A DNA stretch of 64,000 nucleotides, from NCBI GenBank assembly GCA_031401235.1, contig JANNRJ010000004.1, positions 4,008 to 68,007 of the forward strand, given 5' to 3'. The translations under genes were made by a program, and so were the position numbers. The stretch is from UBA3006 sp031401235 (lineage in GTDB: Bacteria; Actinomycetota; Acidimicrobiia; Acidimicrobiales; Ilumatobacteraceae). The notes under the pieces were generated by a model, which was not told where the DNA came from, made no database searches, and was given only the letters and a program-made list of their open reading frames with translations. Shown here piece by piece: positions 16,099-26,048 of this stretch (position 1 is its first letter; every line of letters begins with the position of its first letter).

Positions 16099-17511
16099 CT
16101 AATTACTTGACAACTCTTTGGATTTTCCAATGTCGCGCAATTGTGTCCTTTGAGAAATGACGTCTTCGGGAAGGGATGCAATGTCCCCACAACCCATCGA
16201 GATGCACAGATCGCCAGCGCGCAATTGAGAGGCGAGATAATTAATGACTTGCATGCGTTGTGGCAGCCAGACCACTTGTGCCCGAGGATGGGAGTCGAGA
16301 ATTGCATTGACCACAAGTTTGCCAGTTACTCCTGGTATCGGAGTGGTACCTGATGGGTAGATATCGGTGATGACGATGACATCTGCAGGGAGAAATGCAT
16401 CTGCATACGCAGGTGAAAGCACCGACATTCGGTTGTAGCGATTCGGTTGAAACACGGCGACAACTCGATTCCATGAATCGGATGAATCTCGCGCTCCGGT
16501 CAATACCGATCTGATTTCTGCCGGTAAGTGTGCATAGTCGTCGATAAAAGTGACTCCCGCGTCAATTCCCCGCGGATCAAATCGGCGAGCCACCCCACCA
16601 AATCGGCTCAGTGTTTGAGAAGCGCTCTCAAAGGTGACCCCGAGAGTCATTGCCATTGTTAGCGCCCCAAGTGCGTTGAGAACATTATGTTGACCACGCA
16701 ATGGCAGGTTCACGCGTCCCAAGATTCGATATTCCGCGTCTTTTTCACCGCGAGTTTGCACATCAAATGCGCACCTGCCGTGTTCAAATACAATTTGTGT
16801 TGCCATCACGCTGGCCCCAGCAGTAATCCCATACGTAATCGCTTTGTGTTTGTCGGCAAATTGGGCGCAGCGAACATCGTCAACGCAGAGCACCTTTGGA
16901 CCGGATATCCCGGACAGATATTCATCAAATCCGGCCAGGATTCCGTCAATATCCCCAAAGTGATCCAAATGATCGATATCAATATTTGTGAGAATCGTGC
17001 CGACGAGCGGAAGTTGTCGATAGGTCCCATCGCTTTCGTCGGCTTCCACGACCAACATCGAACCCGTTGACCATTTCGCCCCGGTGCCTACCTCAAGCAC
17101 ATCGCCGCCAATGATAAAACTAGGATTCATTCCGGCGTCGGCAAGCATCAACATCAACATTGACGAAGTGGTCGTTTTCCCGTGCGTACCGGCGACTCCA
17201 ATTGAACGTCTTTGGGCACAAATATCGGCCAACATCTGGGCTCGGGTGAGCACTTTGATGTTTCCAATCCGAGCGGCTACAAGCTCGATATTGTCAATTG
17301 GAATGGCTGTCGAAGCCGTCACTGCGTCGCATCCGATTACTGCAAGTGCGTCATGACCAACATTGATTCGAATGCCTAGTGCTCGCAATGATTTGAGCAC
17401 TGATGATTCGCGAATATCACTACCCGACACATCGTGATTCATCTGGGCAAGAACGATGGCAATTGCGCTCATGCCCGGACCACCAACACCGACAATATGA
17501 ATACGACTCAT
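16099..17511 (-). CDS. murC: UDP-N-acetylmuramate-L-alanine ligase
   Basis: Mur ligase that adds the first amino acid to UDP-MurNAc. The 470-residue protein has an N-terminal Rossmann domain (HIVGVGGPGMSAIA), the ATP loop GVAGTHGKTTTSSM (near 107-120), ADESDGTY with the metal-binding Glu, FIDDYAHLPAEI in the C-terminal half, and the C-terminal ligase domain. The MurC identity rests on the GTHGKT form of the loop and on position between murG (4-base overlap upstream) and the murB-ftsQ gene. No anomaly seen. Confidence 0.96.
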   Translation of the reverse strand: MSRIHIVGVGGPGMSAIAIVLAQMNHDVSGSDIRESSVLKSLRALGIRINVGHDALAVIGCDAVTASTAIPIDNIELVAARIGNIKVLTRAQMLADICAQRRSIGVAGTHGKTTTSSMLMLMLADAGMNPSFIIGGDVLEVGTGAKWSTGSMLVVEADESDGTYRQLPLVGTILTNIDIDHLDHFGDIDGILAGFDEYLSGISGPKVLCVDDVRCAQFADKHKAITYGITAGASVMATQIVFEHGRCAFDVQTRGEKDAEYRILGRVNLPLRGQHNVLNALGALTMAMTLGVTFESASQTLSRFGGVARRFDPRGIDAGVTFIDDYAHLPAEIRSVLTGARDSSDSWNRVVAVFQPNRYNRMSVLSPAYADAFLPADVIVITDIYPSGTTPIPGVTGKLVVNAILDSHPRAQVVWLPQRMQVINYLASQLRAGDLCISMGCGDIASLPEDVISQRTQLRDIGKSKELSSN

Positions 17512-18638
17512 TGCGCCGCCTCAGCAATGACTTGAGCAATCGAGCAGTCTCGATGCAGAGCACCAAGTTCAAAGGCCCGCTCACCGACTTGAGCGAGTCG
17601 TTGAGGATGATCTAGGAGATCGGTTATGGCGTCAACCAAATGTGAAACACTCAGTTCAGATTCATCCAGCAAGACGGCACCACCTCGCCCAACAAGCCAC
17701 TCGGCGTTCGTCTGCTGATGATTTTCTGCCGCCTGTTTCCATGGAACTAAAATCGACGGCACACCGACCGTGGCGATTTCTGCCACCGAACTTGCTCCGG
17801 CTCGCGAAACCACGAGATCGGCGGCCGCATACACGTCAACCATGTTTTCGCAATACGCCAGACGCTGGTAATTAATATGTTCTGTCGCTGATCCCAAATT
17901 GGGCATCTGTTCGCTGAAGTAGCGAACACCACTCAAATGCAAAATTGCCAGATCAGACCTATTCGCCCATAGTTCAACGATTTCACGAAGAACCGAATTC
18001 AGCACCGCGGAGCCAAGTGAACCGCCCATCATCACGATCAGGCGTCGATCCTCGGCAACGTTTAACCGTGACCTAGCTTCGCTTCGCGACACCGTTCGGG
18101 TTAGGTGCCGTAGTGAGGCTCGCACCGGGGCCCCTGTGAGTCGTGCTCGGTTCAGTTTGCTGGGCATGTACGCCACAGCACTAGCTACCGCGTAGCGCGA
18201 CTGGAGGCGAGTGGCTATTCCGGGTTGCCGATCATAGGAACATGTGACTACAGGAATACCCAGTTGATGGGCCGCGCGTGAAGCTGGAATGCTCGCATAT
18301 CCCCCGACCGACACCACCACTTTGGGCTGCAATTTGACAAGCAATTCACGAGCCGATCGCACTGCTCGCCACATCATTGGCACCATCCGTGCGTTCCGTA
18401 ATAATGAACGCGGATTCAGACCACGCTGAAATCCGTCGACACGCAAAAACGTACACGAATATGGCGTATCGACCAACAGTTTTACTTCGACTCCTTGATC
18501 CGAGCCAATAAAATGTATTGACTGTGGTGCTTGACCAGATTCAATCAGCAATTCGGCAATTGCAAGCGCAGGCACAATGTGTCCGCTCGTTCCACCACCA
18601 GCAATTACCGCAAAAATTGGAAATTGTCGCGAATTCAT
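17508..18638 (-). CDS. murG: UDP-GlcNAc:lipid I N-acetylglucosaminyltransferase
   Basis: GT-B glycosyltransferase that converts lipid I to lipid II at the inner membrane face. The 376-residue protein shows the N-terminal glycine-rich loop VIAGGGTSGHIVPALAIAE, the VSVGGYASIPASRAA acceptor-side region, MMGGSLGSAVLN at the start of the C-terminal domain, and VSRAGASSVAEIATVGVPSILVPW with the donor-binding residues, cited here as neighbouring motifs. It overlaps murC by 4 bases and follows ftsW by 25. Confidence 0.96.
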   Translation of the reverse strand: MNSRQFPIFAVIAGGGTSGHIVPALAIAELLIESGQAPQSIHFIGSDQGVEVKLLVDTPYSCTFLRVDGFQRGLNPRSLLRNARMVPMMWRAVRSARELLVKLQPKVVVSVGGYASIPASRAAHQLGIPVVTCSYDRQPGIATRLQSRYAVASAVAYMPSKLNRARLTGAPVRASLRHLTRTVSRSEARSRLNVAEDRRLIVMMGGSLGSAVLNSVLREIVELWANRSDLAILHLSGVRYFSEQMPNLGSATEHINYQRLAYCENMVDVYAAADLVVSRAGASSVAEIATVGVPSILVPWKQAAENHQQTNAEWLVGRGGAVLLDESELSVSHLVDAITDLLDHPQRLAQVGERAFELGALHRDCSIAQVIAEAAQ

Positions 18639-18663
18639 TGAATAGGGTTTGTAGACATATCGC

Positions 18664-19854
18664 CTACTTCATGTTACGGGCAACATTAAGCAACAAACCA
18701 GCCGCGGCCATCGACATGAATAACGAACTCCCTCCATATGAGATGAGAGGAAGGGTCAGTCCAGTCACTGGCATCGCGCCAGTGACACCACCGATATTGA
18801 TAAATGCTTGAGTGCAAAACCACGTCGTTATACCACCGGCAAGAACTGCTCCGAATGGATCGCGCGCTCCGATTGCCGCTTGAATACCGAAGTAAGCCAA
18901 AATCAGAAATCCACCAATGACTCCGAGAGCCCCGACAAGACCAAATTCCTCGGCAATAATGGCAAAAATAAAATCACTGTGAGCGAGAGGCACGTATCCC
19001 CATTTGCCGGTTCCCTCGCCCGCACCGACCCCGATGATTCCACCGTTGGCAATACTCAAAATTGATTCCCATACTTGGTATCCGTAATGACCTTTGGTTC
19101 CCTTCAGATCCAAAAATGCAGTCCAACGATTACGTCGCGTTGCCGAAACCATCACCGCGCCGAGCCCCAATGTTCCCGAAAACAATGCGCTCGCCGCAAT
19201 TAGACGCAATGGCGCTCCAGCGATAAACAGCACTGAAAGAATGATCGCTGAAAATACAATTGCTCCACCAAGATCACCTTGCATTAGGCAAAGTCCGCCA
19301 GCGATTCCCCACACGATGATCACAGGTATGAATGTTCTTTGTAGGTTTGTGATTTCTCCACGTCGGCGACCTAACAAATTGCAGCAATACAGCAACACAG
19401 CAAGTTTCAACACTTCGGATGGTTGAAAATTGATTGGTCCAATTGACACCCACGCCCGAGCGCCATTGATGCTTATACCTAGGCCAGGGACAAACGGGAG
19501 GAACATCAATACGATCGCGAATATCAATACCGGAGTCACCCATCGTCTCCACATGTGATACGGCATCCGATATGTGGTGATCATCGCGAAGGCGCCGAAC
19601 ATCGCCCACGTTGTCTGCTTACGGAACATATTCCATGCCGATCCACCACGATTGATGGCCACTATCGACGACGATGACAACACCATAATTAGTCCAAACA
19701 GGATCAACATTGATATTGCTGCGGTGATGCAATAAAAAGCACGAGTTGGCGCTTTTGTTGCCAACCGTCTTGACTCAGTGAAACCTTTCCGATCAAGCGT
19801 GGCACGTCGCCGTTGTGCCGGCGTCAAAGACTTGTTGCTAATTGCTGTGGACAT
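18664..19854 (-). CDS. ftsW: SEDS-family septal peptidoglycan polymerase FtsW
   Basis: Polytopic membrane glycosyltransferase that polymerises lipid II at the septum with its partner FtsI. About 396 residues and ten predicted helices. SEDS signatures include INGARAWVSIGPINFQPSE (conserved loop), GEGTGKWGYVPLAHSDFIFA and a C-terminal SYGGSSL. The N-terminal 45 residues are basic and cytoplasmic. ATG at 19854 is chosen because GGAGAGG sits 9 bases before it; the in-frame ATG at 19878 lies upstream of that site. It overlaps the end of murD by 17 bases. Assignment to FtsW rather than RodA follows from its place in the dcw cluster; a second SEDS gene (rodA) is beside mrdA at 51877. Confidence 0.95.
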   Translation of the reverse strand: MSTAISNKSLTPAQRRRATLDRKGFTESRRLATKAPTRAFYCITAAISMLILFGLIMVLSSSSIVAINRGGSAWNMFRKQTTWAMFGAFAMITTYRMPYHMWRRWVTPVLIFAIVLMFLPFVPGLGISINGARAWVSIGPINFQPSEVLKLAVLLYCCNLLGRRRGEITNLQRTFIPVIIVWGIAGGLCLMQGDLGGAIVFSAIILSVLFIAGAPLRLIAASALFSGTLGLGAVMVSATRRNRWTAFLDLKGTKGHYGYQVWESILSIANGGIIGVGAGEGTGKWGYVPLAHSDFIFAIIAEEFGLVGALGVIGGFLILAYFGIQAAIGARDPFGAVLAGGITTWFCTQAFINIGGVTGAMPVTGLTLPLISYGGSSLFMSMAAAGLLLNVARNMK

Positions 19855-21229
19855 GACTGAATTCCTCTCCGAGTTCACCGATCACGAGGTGCGAAAAATC
19901 GTCACCGCGTTCGTTGTAATTTGAATACCAATCAAAACTTGTACAACCCGGTGATAGCAGCACGACATCGCCAGATTTGGCTAGTCGACGAGCTATGCGA
20001 ATTGCCTCCAGCATCGAAGCCGCAGACTCCACTTCGCAAACTCCATCAAATGCACGTGCGATATCATCTGCCGACTGTCCAATCGCCACGACCGCCCGCA
20101 TCCTTCGTGGCTGGCTAGCCATCGAGGACAAGTCCAAATTTTTATTTTTACCACCAGCAATCAGGACGATGCTGTTAAAAGATTTGAGGGCAACCTGTAC
20201 AGCGTGCGGTGACGTTGCCTTGGAATCATCAAACCACCGCACTCCGTCTCGTTCGGCGACTAATTGAATTCGATGTGGCGCGTGCTCGAAGTCAGCCAAT
20301 GCTTGGGCCACATGTTGTGGCTCGGCAAGTCCCGCTTCAATACATATTGCTGCAGCGGCGAGTGCATTGGTCACATCATGAGGAAGCGAACGCTTCATTT
20401 CATTTGTTGACATGATCAAGCCATGTGGTGAAGTGAGATTTCCATCGATTGCGTTATAGTCACCTCGGTTGTCCCCAAAGGTCACCGTTCGAGCCGTTGC
20501 ATCTCGGCCGATACCCAGAATCTCTTCGTCGCCGGCCGGAGCGACCGCCACATCGCCGGCGCGAGTGTATTGCCATATTTTGGCCTTCGCATTTCGATAT
20601 GAGGCAAGATCGTTATGCCAATCCAAGTGATCAGGTGCAAAATTCAGCCACACCGACGCACGAACTCGAAATTGATCGGTATAAGCAAGGCGAAAACTGG
20701 AACACTCCACCGCAAACACCTGCGCTGGTGAATCGAGGGCCGCAATGAGCGGCGTTTCGGTATTCCCAACCGCCATGCTTCGATGTCCGGCCCTATTTAG
20801 AATTGCGTCGGCCATCAAAGTTGTGGTCGTCTTGCCATCTGTGCCGGTGATTCCAACCATAGGTCGAGGTCCACCTTGTCGATTCTGTTCGATGCGATAG
20901 GCAACTTCGATTTCCGACATCAGCGGAATTTGAAGTGCTCGTGATTCAGAAATAATTCGGTGTCGTTCTGGAACACCAGGGGCTGGAACGACGCGATTGA
21001 CACTTCGAAGCTGACGGTCTATCTCATTCACATCGGCTCCATCGATGAGCGTCATTCCAAGTTCGTCAGCCAATTCGTGATGCCGGTCGTTGATTGAGTC
21101 ATCGGCTAGTACTACGCGCTCACCGCGCTTAACCAACGCTCGGGCAACGGCCTCACCAGCGATTGCCAGGCCATACACCATCGTTGATTTCGCATCAACT
21201 AATGATTCATATGATCTAGTTGAGTTCAT
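19838..21229 (-). CDS. murD: UDP-N-acetylmuramoyl-L-alanine-D-glutamate ligase
   Basis: Mur ligase that adds D-glutamate. 463 residues from ATG at 21229, which overlaps the mraY stop by 4 bases; a longer in-frame ATG at 21337 would run inside mraY. Motifs: GLAIAGEAVARAL nucleotide-sugar Rossmann start, ATP loop GITGTDGKTTTTLM, NFAPDHLDWH, FDDSKATSPHAV with the conserved SKAT, and LIAGGKNKNLD near the C-terminal domain. The SKAT(N/S)P block distinguishes MurD from other Mur ligases. Confidence 0.96.
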   Translation of the reverse strand: MNSTRSYESLVDAKSTMVYGLAIAGEAVARALVKRGERVVLADDSINDRHHELADELGMTLIDGADVNEIDRQLRSVNRVVPAPGVPERHRIISESRALQIPLMSEIEVAYRIEQNRQGGPRPMVGITGTDGKTTTTLMADAILNRAGHRSMAVGNTETPLIAALDSPAQVFAVECSSFRLAYTDQFRVRASVWLNFAPDHLDWHNDLASYRNAKAKIWQYTRAGDVAVAPAGDEEILGIGRDATARTVTFGDNRGDYNAIDGNLTSPHGLIMSTNEMKRSLPHDVTNALAAAAICIEAGLAEPQHVAQALADFEHAPHRIQLVAERDGVRWFDDSKATSPHAVQVALKSFNSIVLIAGGKNKNLDLSSMASQPRRMRAVVAIGQSADDIARAFDGVCEVESAASMLEAIRIARRLAKSGDVVLLSPGCTSFDWYSNYNERGDDFSHLVIGELGEEFSHVHSN

Positions 21230-22275
21230 TTCAGTCGTACTTCCGCGGTGAAATCGGCGATGAATATTGCTATAGCGGTGGCCACGCAGATTCCTGAGAT
21301 AATCCAGAAGCGAATAATTACAGTGGTCTCTGGCCAACCACTAAGTTCGAAATGATGATGAATTGGCGACATTTTCAATAGCCGCTTCTTGCGACCGGTT
21401 GCCTTGAACACGCCCATTTGCACTGCGACTGATCCAGCCTCGAAAACGTTTATTCCGCAAATTATGGGCAACAAAAGATGGGTATTAGTAGTAACGGCCA
21501 ACATGCCCAGTGCGGCCCCTATTCCGAGTGCCCCAACATCGCCCATGATTATCCGCGCCGGGGCGGCATTCCACCACAAGAATCCGCCGCAGGCCCCGGC
21601 CAGGGCGGCAGACAATACGGCGAGATCAAGCGGATTGACGATGTCGTAGATTCTTGGATTACGAAAAGCCCAGTAGGCGATAATGGTGAAAGCTAGAAAC
21701 CCAAATAGTGCGGAGCCGGCGGCCAATCCGTCCAAGCCGTCGGTGACATTTACCGCATTCGTAGTGCTCCATACCATCAAGGCAGTCCATAACACAAATA
21801 ATGGGTGGGAAAGATTCCAACCTGGATATGTCGCCCGAGTGAAGGAGATTGTTTCGGAAACTCCCGTAGTCGAAACAAGCAACCACATCAGAAGCACTAC
21901 GACTCCAAATGTGATCCATCCCTTCTTCTTCCAGAAGATTCCGCGATTGTGTTGACGCTGAACCTTCAAGTAGTCATCTATGAAACCAATCGCTCCAAGG
22001 ATGATGACCGTCAGCCAAATGATCATTGCCTGATCAGAAAATGGAAGACCTGATCGAACATGAGCCACGGCCCAACCAAGAGCGCCAGCAGACAAAATGG
22101 CGATGCCACCCATGGTGGGTGTCCCCTGTTTGTTCATATGCCATTCCGGACCGTGGTCTATCGCACCAAGAATTGGTTGACCCTTACCGAGGCGGCGAAA
22201 GTAATGCATTAGCCCCTTCGTACCAGCGAGAGAGGCAAGCATGCCGATAGCCCCTGCCATCAGAATGGGAATCAT
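21226..22275 (-). CDS. mraY: Phospho-N-acetylmuramoyl-pentapeptide transferase
   Basis: Integral membrane enzyme that moves phospho-MurNAc-pentapeptide onto undecaprenyl phosphate to form lipid I. 349 residues and about ten helices from ATG at 22275, which overlaps the murE stop by 4 bases. The family blocks are TPTMGGIAI, GFIDDYLKV with the paired Asp, NAVNVTDGLDGLA, the GDVGALGIGA loop and the histidine motif MSPIHHHFEL near residue 310. It is directly coupled to murE, leaving no room for murF in between. Confidence 0.97.
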   Translation of the reverse strand: MIPILMAGAIGMLASLAGTKGLMHYFRRLGKGQPILGAIDHGPEWHMNKQGTPTMGGIAILSAGALGWAVAHVRSGLPFSDQAMIIWLTVIILGAIGFIDDYLKVQRQHNRGIFWKKKGWITFGVVVLLMWLLVSTTGVSETISFTRATYPGWNLSHPLFVLWTALMVWSTTNAVNVTDGLDGLAAGSALFGFLAFTIIAYWAFRNPRIYDIVNPLDLAVLSAALAGACGGFLWWNAAPARIIMGDVGALGIGAALGMLAVTTNTHLLLPIICGINVFEAGSVAVQMGVFKATGRKKRLLKMSPIHHHFELSGWPETTVIIRFWIISGICVATAIAIFIADFTAEVRLK

Positions 22276-23705
22276 GATGCGGCCCGAAGCAAATTTTGAG
22301 CGACTTCGACATCGCTGAACTGAATCACACACTCACCAATTGTTTGGGTTGTCTCATGACCCTTGCCGGCAATTACAACCACGTCACCAGATTTTGCCGC
22401 GCCGAACGCAATGCCGATCGCAGATCGCCGATCGCTTTCCACCGATAGCAAGCGCGCTGTTTGATCCGAGCTAATTCCAGCGATAATTTGAGCGATAATT
22501 GATTCAGGATTTTCGGACCGAGGATTATCCGACGTCACCACGATCACATCGGCAAATACTGCGGCGGTGCGACCCATTTCTGGACGCTTGTCCCGATCTC
22601 GATCTCCACCACAACCAAACACGACTATGACACGATTACTCCGCGCCACACTCCGCGCGGATTGGAGCACACGCTCCAGCGCATCAGGTGTGTGGGCATA
22701 GTCGACAATGACATCAAATTGTTGTCCCGCATTCACCGCTTCAAATCGGCCAGGCACCGTGCCCGCAGCAGCCAAACCCAAGGCAATGTCGTAAGGAGCG
22801 ACACCAAGTTTGGCAGCTGCGGTCGCGGCGGCAAGCGAATTCATGACATTAAATCGACCGCCGATAGACACGTTGATGCGTTGGTTTCTCCAAGTGAAGG
22901 CGTGGTGCGATACATCAAATTCGATATCCACGGCGTCACCTTCGCCAAAAGTCTCGGTTTCAATATCAATCGCATCCACGAGCAATTTGCCATGAACATC
23001 GTCGCGATTAATGATCCCAACATCGGTAAGTTGACTTCGGAATAACGATGCTTTGGCCGAAAAATATCGCTCGATTGTGCCATGAAAATCGAGGTGCTCG
23101 CGCGAAAGATTGGTGAAGATGGCGGCACGAAATCGAGTCCCCACCACTCGGTCTTGGGCCAGGGCGTGCGACGACACTTCCATCACGACGGCACGTTTGC
23201 CGGCCCGCAATTGTTCGGCGAATTTACGCTGCAGATCTGGTGCCTCAGGAGTGGTTCGTACACTCGACAAAGTTCCGACGACCTCAGTGTCCCAACCATG
23301 CTGGCGCAAAATAGCTGCCAGGAGATGCGCTGTTGTTGTTTTGCCATTTGTACCTGTGATGCCAATGACAAACAAATGATGACTTGGATCACCATAGAAA
23401 GATGCCGAAAGCCACGCCATTGCCAGACGAACATCCTCCACTTGAATTTGTGGAACCGAGACGGGAACCTGGCGGCTCACAAGTAGGGCAACGGCCCCAG
23501 CCTGAACCGCTTCATAGGCAAATTCATGTCCATCGAAGTGTTCACCTTGCAGGCAACAGAAAAGCGTGCCGGGTTTGACGCCATTCGAGTCGTATGCAAT
23601 GCCGGTAATTTCGACCGTCTGATCTCCGATAACTAGATCTGGAACGACTTTCGGCGTCGAAGCCAAAAGAGCTGCGAGTGAAACTGAAACCGAAACCGAT
23701 GACAT
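22272..23705 (-). CDS. murE: UDP-MurNAc-tripeptide synthetase, probably meso-diaminopimelate-adding
   Basis: Mur ligase that adds the third amino acid of the stem peptide. 477 residues: N-terminal UDP-MurNAc-binding domain with ITGIAYDSNGVKPG, ATP loop GITGTNGKTTTAHL (near 115), EVSSHALAQDRV, NLSREHLDFHG, and VDYAHTPDAL. The C-terminal motif DNPRSENP is the DNPR form associated with meso-diaminopimelate, where lysine-adding enzymes differ, so the wall is predicted to be DAP-type. It starts 3 bases after ftsI. The expected next gene, murF, is absent. Confidence 0.96.
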   Translation of the reverse strand: MSSVSVSVSLAALLASTPKVVPDLVIGDQTVEITGIAYDSNGVKPGTLFCCLQGEHFDGHEFAYEAVQAGAVALLVSRQVPVSVPQIQVEDVRLAMAWLSASFYGDPSHHLFVIGITGTNGKTTTAHLLAAILRQHGWDTEVVGTLSSVRTTPEAPDLQRKFAEQLRAGKRAVVMEVSSHALAQDRVVGTRFRAAIFTNLSREHLDFHGTIERYFSAKASLFRSQLTDVGIINRDDVHGKLLVDAIDIETETFGEGDAVDIEFDVSHHAFTWRNQRINVSIGGRFNVMNSLAAATAAAKLGVAPYDIALGLAAAGTVPGRFEAVNAGQQFDVIVDYAHTPDALERVLQSARSVARSNRVIVVFGCGGDRDRDKRPEMGRTAAVFADVIVVTSDNPRSENPESIIAQIIAGISSDQTARLLSVESDRRSAIGIAFGAAKSGDVVVIAGKGHETTQTIGECVIQFSDVEVAQNLLRAAS

Positions 23706-23708
23706 GGC

Positions 23709-25559
23709 TCAGTGTCCGGGTCCGAGTTCGGCAGGTCGCTCGACCGGGCAACCAAAGTCAGTTGCTGACGGGCGAATATCTAGTTCATTAATCAAAACGT
23801 GTGAAATGGTGGCAAATACCGGGGCCGCGGCAGTCGCACCAAAGCGGTCCTGAGTTGCTGGATCAGGTTCGTCAATTGACACCAACACAGTGAATTTCGG
23901 CTTGTCGGCCGGCAAGAAGCCGACAAATGAAGCGAAGTAGGCGCGAGTACCTGCATCGGTAATATATGTGCCGTTGTCTTGCAATTTGTATCCGGTTCCA
24001 GTTTTTCCGGCAACACTCATACCTTGAATCTTGGCCAATTTACCCGTGCCAAAACACACCACATCCGTTAACAGTGAGCGCATTGATTGTGCGGTTTCCG
24101 ATGAAAGCACCCGATGCGATGCGGATGGTGGTGCTGGAGTATTGATGCCGCGTCCATCGATTTTGGCCGACAAAATTTTCGGCGCGACATAGACACCGTC
24201 ATTGGCCACCACGTTGACTGCCGAAACAAGTTGCACCGCCGTTGCCGCGTATCCGTAGCCATACGCTCGCGTAATCTTTTCAGTACCTTGCAATTTTGTG
24301 GCCAGCTTTAATGCGCCTGGCGCTTCTGAAGGAAACCCCAATTCTGTTTTGGCGCCAAATCCGAATGCCTTCAAATAGTCGTAGAACGTTTGGGTTGTCA
24401 TGGTTTGGGAGATGAGCGCCGCACCCAAATTCGATGAGTCAACAATGATCCGGCGCACGGTCATGTCTTCCAAAACATGTGGATAGGCATCGCTTATCGT
24501 GTATTCCCACTGTGTGCCCTGATCGAATACTTGAATTCCTGGAACCTTAAATGTTGAGGCTGGAACGATTGTCCCCTCATTGAGTGCTGAGGCGACGCTG
24601 AACACCTTTGCAACCGAGCCCGGTTCATAAGCCTCGACTGCGGCGAAATTTCCCGAATCGCTCGAGTAGGTCCCATCCGCATTTCGACGAACACTAGTCA
24701 TGGCATAAATTTCGCCAGTCGCGGAATCCATCACAATGGCTGTGCCGCTCTTTGCACCAATGCGTTCGATTTGTTGGGTGATTATCCCATCAACTTGAAA
24801 CTGAATATTTCGATCAATTGTTGTCACTATGTCAATACCGCGAACAGCACTAATCCCGTTATCCGAGCCCGTCGAAATTGATTGGCCATCGCTATTTACT
24901 TCGCGGACACTCCGACCGTCAATCCCGGCCAATACTTCATCAAATTGTTTTTCCAGACCAGAGATACCGATTCCATCGACATCGGTGCGTCCAACTACCG
25001 CCCGTAATGTTTCGCTAGTCAATAGTCGGCTTGATTCAATGTACGACGAAATTCCCGGTAACTGAAGGGCCAGAATTGCATTGGCAACTTCTTGGGGAGA
25101 TTGACGTGCAACGTAGGTGAAACTGGATCCAGTTTTTTGCAATTCTGAAGCCAGAGCCATTTCCTTTTCAGGTGTGAGTTGTAGTAGTCCGGCCAAAGCA
25201 TGAGCGGTTCCGACTGGGTCGGTTATCACTCGTGGATCGGCAAATATCGTTCGAGTTGGAACTGGCAGTGCCAATTCAAATCCTTGTCGATCCAAAATCG
25301 ATCCCCGCTCGGCGCGAACAATGTTCACTCGAGTGCGCTGATCGATACTCGCTTGTTGATAACCACTCGCCCAAATTGTTTGCAGGAGTGTGACACGAAG
25401 TAGGACGAGCAAAAGCATGGCGGTAATGAAGCACCACATTGCGACAAGTCGGACTCGAATATTTCCACCCTGTAAGTTGGTGGTCATCGATTCGGTTGCT
25501 CGGCGAGCTTGCCCGCGAACTAATTCGCGGGCACGAATAGTCCTAATCGTCGAGTTCAT
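23709..25559 (-). CDS. ftsI: Septal class B penicillin-binding protein (FtsI/PBP3)
   Basis: Transpeptidase that crosslinks septal peptidoglycan with FtsW. 616 residues: a basic cytoplasmic N-terminus (1-35), one membrane helix (about 38-62), a dimerisation/pedestal domain (about 85-245) and the transpeptidase domain. Active-site motifs are Ser315-Val-Ala-Lys318, Ser375-Ser-Asn377 and Lys519-Thr-Gly521, all intact. No PASTA repeats follow. It overlaps ftsL by 4 bases and is followed by murE. The identity is firm from motifs and cluster position. Confidence 0.96.
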   Translation of the reverse strand: MNSTIRTIRARELVRGQARRATESMTTNLQGGNIRVRLVAMWCFITAMLLLVLLRVTLLQTIWASGYQQASIDQRTRVNIVRAERGSILDRQGFELALPVPTRTIFADPRVITDPVGTAHALAGLLQLTPEKEMALASELQKTGSSFTYVARQSPQEVANAILALQLPGISSYIESSRLLTSETLRAVVGRTDVDGIGISGLEKQFDEVLAGIDGRSVREVNSDGQSISTGSDNGISAVRGIDIVTTIDRNIQFQVDGIITQQIERIGAKSGTAIVMDSATGEIYAMTSVRRNADGTYSSDSGNFAAVEAYEPGSVAKVFSVASALNEGTIVPASTFKVPGIQVFDQGTQWEYTISDAYPHVLEDMTVRRIIVDSSNLGAALISQTMTTQTFYDYLKAFGFGAKTELGFPSEAPGALKLATKLQGTEKITRAYGYGYAATAVQLVSAVNVVANDGVYVAPKILSAKIDGRGINTPAPPSASHRVLSSETAQSMRSLLTDVVCFGTGKLAKIQGMSVAGKTGTGYKLQDNGTYITDAGTRAYFASFVGFLPADKPKFTVLVSIDEPDPATQDRFGATAAAPVFATISHVLINELDIRPSATDFGCPVERPAELGPGH

Positions 25560-26047
25560 GGTTGGACGACCGACACTTGGAACGAATTGATCAAGCCACC
25601 AGGCTGGATGTTTGACGTTGTCACAGGATTTGCAAATACAGAATCCATCATTCCCGTCGCCACCACCACTTCTGCCACAACGTCGGCCGGAATATCCATA
25701 AAGCGAGATCCAATTCCTTGGGACATTCCCATTAGTCGCGCTTTTTCCCGTAGATAATCAGGTGCCAATAAATCGGCGCGTTGCTGTCGAAGTTCGTCAT
25801 AATTGAGCCGGGCGAGACGAAGATCTGTGGTCACCTTGTCTAGTTTGAGTTGCTGTTCGGCGATAAAGGCCTGGAATCCGATGACAATGGCCATCATCGC
25901 AAACACAGTCACCATGACGTACACGACATAGGAAATTGTTCGACGACTTTCTTGTGGAACAACCGTCAGATGACGCTCCTGACGCTCCGGCTGAACTCGA
26001 GTCGGTTGGCGATGTGGTGCACGCTCGGTGGCAACGGCTAAGGACAT
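25556..26047 (-). CDS. ftsL: FtsL-like division protein
   Basis: Small bitopic protein expected to work with FtsQ and an FtsB-like partner in activating FtsWI. The 163 residues comprise a charged cytoplasmic N-terminus (1-37), one membrane helix (about 38-60), a coiled coil (about 63-105, EQQLKLDKVTTDLRLARLNY followed by DELRQQRADLL), and an extracellular tail ending near the ftsI overlap. FtsL sequences are poorly conserved, so the call relies on topology and on position between rsmH and ftsI. Confidence 0.85.
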   Translation of the reverse strand: MSLAVATERAPHRQPTRVQPERQERHLTVVPQESRRTISYVVYVMVTVFAMMAIVIGFQAFIAEQQLKLDKVTTDLRLARLNYDELRQQRADLLAPDYLREKARLMGMSQGIGSRFMDIPADVVAEVVVATGMMDSVFANPVTTSNIQPGGLINSFQVSVVQP

Positions 26048-26048
26048 T

